Source of the DNA: SZUA-309 sp965230005
GTDB taxonomy: Bacteria > Pseudomonadota > Gammaproteobacteria > Pseudomonadales > Azotimanducaceae
Reading direction: 5' to 3'
Length of the DNA: 64,000 nt
Assembly (NCBI GenBank): GCA_965230005.1
Contig: OZ245934.1
Span: 4,898,001-4,962,000, forward strand
Part shown: in pieces, positions 61,892-64,000 of the stretch
Layout of the letters: every line of letters begins with the position of its first letter
Position numbering within the stretch: the stretch's first letter is position 1
Translations under genes and position numbers: made by a program
The notes under the pieces: generated by a model
What the model saw: the letters and a program-made list of their open reading frames with translations, nothing else
Told to the model about the DNA's origin: nothing
Database searches by the model: none

Positions 61892-62722
61892 TCAAGGCCG
61901 GCGAAAGTCGGCACCGAACTCCGCCAGGAGCTCGTTCTGACGACGCCGACTCACCGGAACGACTGCGCCGTTCTCCAATTCACAGAGCACGCCCCGGTTC
62001 GCACGGCGCACACGAGTGACAGCGGATTTGGCGACCCAGTGGCTGCGATGGACGCGGAGCCCGAGATCGCCCAGCTCTGTTGCGGCAGCGGAGAGACTGT
62101 ACAGCACGGTAGTTTCGCCTCGGTCTGTGGTGACGACGAGGTAGTTGAGGTCGGCCGTGAGCTGGACGATCCCGGTACCGAGGGCCGGTGGCAGTAGCGC
62201 CAGGAGACCGGTGCGCGGCGGTGTATCTTGCGGATCCTTCTGCTGAGCGGATCGCGACTCGACCCAGGCTTCGCGCAGTATCTGCAGGTTGACCAGAGCC
62301 CAGGTGGTCACGAAGGCGGGCGCCAGTCCCAGAAACTCCTCTAACACCTCGCGCCAGGGTGATGGGTTTGTGCGCCAGTCGTCCTGGAACGCCTCGGCAC
62401 CCATGGCGGGAAAGACCATCTCGAAAGCGATGGCCAGTGGGGTAAAGACCGCTGCGCCTGCAACGCCGGTGACGAGCAGCTGAATCCACAACGCCTGGCG
62501 TATGAGACCCAGGCGACCCGCGGCAAGACCCACACCCATGAGCGTGAAGAGTCCACCGCCGATGTGGAGCATCCAGTACGCCAGGGCGCCGAGGAAGCCT
62601 CCGTCCGCATCGATCAGGGCAAACAACAACCCAAGTCCCAGCCACCAGCCTGCCAGCTCCCGATAGCGCCGTCGGCCGGCCAGTGCGTTAGCCGCGGACC
62701 GTTCGTGTATGAATGCTGCCAC
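61892..62722 (-). CDS. LytTR DNA-binding regulator with membrane domain
   Basis: 276 residues. Five or so membrane helices (about 20-155) are followed by a cytoplasmic LytTR domain (about 180-270; SLSAAATELGDLGLRVHRSH, then VVPVSRRRQNEL, the DNA-contacting end). Membrane-bound LytTR proteins act without a kinase partner. GTG 62722 is preceded by AGGTACGA. Divergent from the outer-membrane beta-barrel gene, a plausible target. Confidence 0.9.
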   Translation of the reverse strand: MAAFIHERSAANALAGRRRYRELAGWWLGLGLLFALIDADGGFLGALAYWMLHIGGGLFTLMGVGLAAGRLGLIRQALWIQLLVTGVAGAAVFTPLAIAFEMVFPAMGAEAFQDDWRTNPSPWREVLEEFLGLAPAFVTTWALVNLQILREAWVESRSAQQKDPQDTPPRTGLLALLPPALGTGIVQLTADLNYLVVTTDRGETTVLYSLSAAATELGDLGLRVHRSHWVAKSAVTRVRRANRGVLCELENGAVVPVSRRRQNELLAEFGADFRRP

Positions 62723-62819
62723 TCGTACCTAAACCTATGATTATTCATGTGTTTTTGATGGCGAGAGCCTAGCCTCGGGTTCGTCAATTTCCAATGAAAG
62801 CAAGCCAGGAGATAGCCTC

Positions 62820-63497
62820 ATGCAGTATCCGATCTCTCAACGAAACCGCGCCACCACCGCGCTCGCAGTGCCACTGTTGGCGCTGCTCCTCGGAACGTCC
62901 CCGTTGTTAAACGCCGCCGGGGATGCGGGACTTTTCTTCAAGGCCATCGTCGGCCCCGGCTGGCTCGATGACGGAGCGATTATCTTCGACGGCACCGATA
63001 GCGATGCCCGATTCGACACGGGTTGGGGTGCCGGTGGGGAACTGGGATGGCGCTTTGCAAACGGGTTCAGAGTCGCCGGCGAGCTGCTCTATCGCACGAA
63101 CGGGATCAAAGGACTCGACCCTGAACCGGTGCCGGGTGCCTCACCGGGAGACTTCTCTTCTCTTGCCGTCGCTCTGAACGGCGCCTACGAGTTCCCACTC
63201 TTCGGTGCGGAACGGGCCTTCGGCTACGCCGGTGGCGGGCTGGTCTGGGTGCAGGAGATCGATCTGGACTTTTCCCTGGCGGAAACGGAGCGGTCTTTCA
63301 GCAGCGACGGCGACCTCGGCTATCAGCTCTTTCTGGGAGCGGGATACCGCTTCGGTCAACGCTGGCGCGTCACCGGCGAGGTGCGCTACTTCGATGCTGG
63401 AACGCTTACGCTGGCAGAGGAAGATGCCGGTTCCGGCCTCATCGATGCGCGGTATCGCAACACCATGGCTCAGCTCGGCGTGGAATTCCGCTTCTGA
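62820..63497 (+). CDS. Small outer-membrane beta-barrel protein
   Basis: 225 residues. Signal peptide (about 1-32, ending LLNAAG) then alternating strands and a C-terminal VEFRF that fits the BAM recognition signal. OmpW/OprF-like 8-stranded porin family in style; the closest family is not certain. Divergent from the LytTR gene, with a 97-base shared promoter region. Confidence 0.88.
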   Translation: MQYPISQRNRATTALAVPLLALLLGTSPLLNAAGDAGLFFKAIVGPGWLDDGAIIFDGTDSDARFDTGWGAGGELGWRFANGFRVAGELLYRTNGIKGLDPEPVPGASPGDFSSLAVALNGAYEFPLFGAERAFGYAGGGLVWVQEIDLDFSLAETERSFSSDGDLGYQLFLGAGYRFGQRWRVTGEVRYFDAGTLTLAEEDAGSGLIDARYRNTMAQLGVEFRF

Positions 63498-63499
63498 GC

Positions 63500-64000
63500 T
63501 CAGGCTGCCGCCTCAACGCGCGCCATAAGCGCCTCATGCTCCGCTGGGCTCAGCACCTTCGGGATCACTCGCGGCTGACCGGTAGTGGCATCGAAGAAGA
63601 GCGCACGTTTCTGCTCGCCGGTCAGCTTGCCTTTCAGAATCACTTTCATGAAGCGAGCGATCAGGGACGGGGGCATACTGCCCGGGTCATAGTCGCCGCG
63701 GGCAAAGCGGCCGTGCACGGCCCCACGGATCTTGCCGAAGGCGCTTTCCTTCTGGGCGTCGCCTTGTCCCGGTAGGCAGCTGTGAATCACGCCGACGAAA
63801 GGCAGGCTGACGTCGCCCGTGTTGCCAAGGGGCGTGTTGCAGCAGCTGGCATACCAGCGAAAGATGCCTTTGTCGGAAAGGCGCATGCAGGCCACCTTGT
63901 CGAGGCCCTGGTCAATCCGGAAGCGGCTCGGCGACATCTGCACGATCTCTGTGCCACCGTGCTCATCGAGCACCTCCGCTTCCTGGTCGAGAAAGTAGGC
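63500..64000 (-). CDS. DUF6151 family protein, 5' part outside window
   Basis: The frame is open to the window edge, so the N-terminal (Cys-rich, GFA-like) part is missing; 166 residues are seen. The blocks LDEHGGTEI, GIFRWYASCCNTPLGNTG and FVGVIHSC are characteristic of DUF6151, a glutathione-dependent formaldehyde-activating-like zinc-binding fold. Function unknown. Convergent with the beta-barrel gene with only two bases between the stops. Confidence 0.85.
   Translation of the reverse strand, partial: AYFLDQEAEVLDEHGGTEIVQMSPSRFRIDQGLDKVACMRLSDKGIFRWYASCCNTPLGNTGDVSLPFVGVIHSCLPGQGDAQKESAFGKIRGAVHGRFARGDYDPGSMPPSLIARFMKVILKGKLTGEQKRALFFDATTGQPRVIPKVLSPAEHEALMARVEAAA

Noticed and set aside
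1..64000. tRNA, rRNA, prophage, insertion sequence or integrative element
   Set aside because: No cloverleaf, rRNA core, transposase or integrase was recognised, and no attachment-site repeats flank any segment.

Overview
The window is GC-rich bacterial chromosome from a Gram-negative, aerobic, lipid- or terpenoid-degrading organism. TonB-dependent receptors, DUF1302 and LolA-like outer-membrane proteins, a HemG-type enzyme and a PiuC-type hydroxylase point to a gammaproteobacterium, probably aquatic; the lineage is inference. I saw no rRNA, tRNA, CRISPR array, phage or insertion sequence. Several long open frames lie antisense to real genes and are composition artefacts.

1-6.6 kb: the C-terminal part of a TonB receptor, a LysR regulator divergent from a short-chain dehydrogenase (SDR), and a second complete TonB receptor. 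6.7-12.3 kb: an iron cluster with a ferric-ion ABC transporter (permease divergent from ATPase and binding protein, Fur-box-like palindrome before the binding protein), a PiuC-type Fe(II)/2-oxoglutarate hydroxylase, and divergent from it a lipoprotein with a Gly-Glu linker. 12.4-19 kb: an amino-acid permease, a PII-like array protein coupled to a duplicated DUF1538 membrane protein, a hemG gene broken by a one-base frameshift in a homopolymer, and a secreted protein of unknown function.

19-31 kb: a cysteine-type sulfatase, a 1112-residue SAM-cyclase-ATPase signalling protein, and a striking two-gene operon: a RoxA/MauG-like di-heme cytochrome followed by a 1383-residue fusion of a membrane patatin lipase with a cytochrome P450. 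The P450 half lacks the usual oxygen-activating acid/alcohol pair, which suggests lipid-hydroperoxide chemistry. This is the best candidate for an undescribed system. 31-39 kb: DUF411 protein, SleB-like hydrolase, SDR, DUF3429 protein, and a tightly overlapping operon of thioesterase, RND exporter fused to a LolA-like domain, and DUF1302 protein.

39-47.6 kb: BTAD-type regulator, Baeyer-Villiger monooxygenase behind a perfect palindrome, HAD phosphatase, TIR-alpha/beta hydrolase fusion, a paralogue of the secreted unknown protein, and an APH-like kinase. 47.7-62 kb: a catabolic island of four SDRs/GSTs, a P450, a molybdenum hydroxylase pair (IorAB-like), a CaiB-type CoA-transferase and an amidohydrolase, controlled by three TetR regulators, each with a recognisable palindromic operator in its divergent intergenic region. 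The last 2 kb hold a LytTR regulator, a small outer-membrane beta-barrel and a DUF6151 gene cut by the window end.
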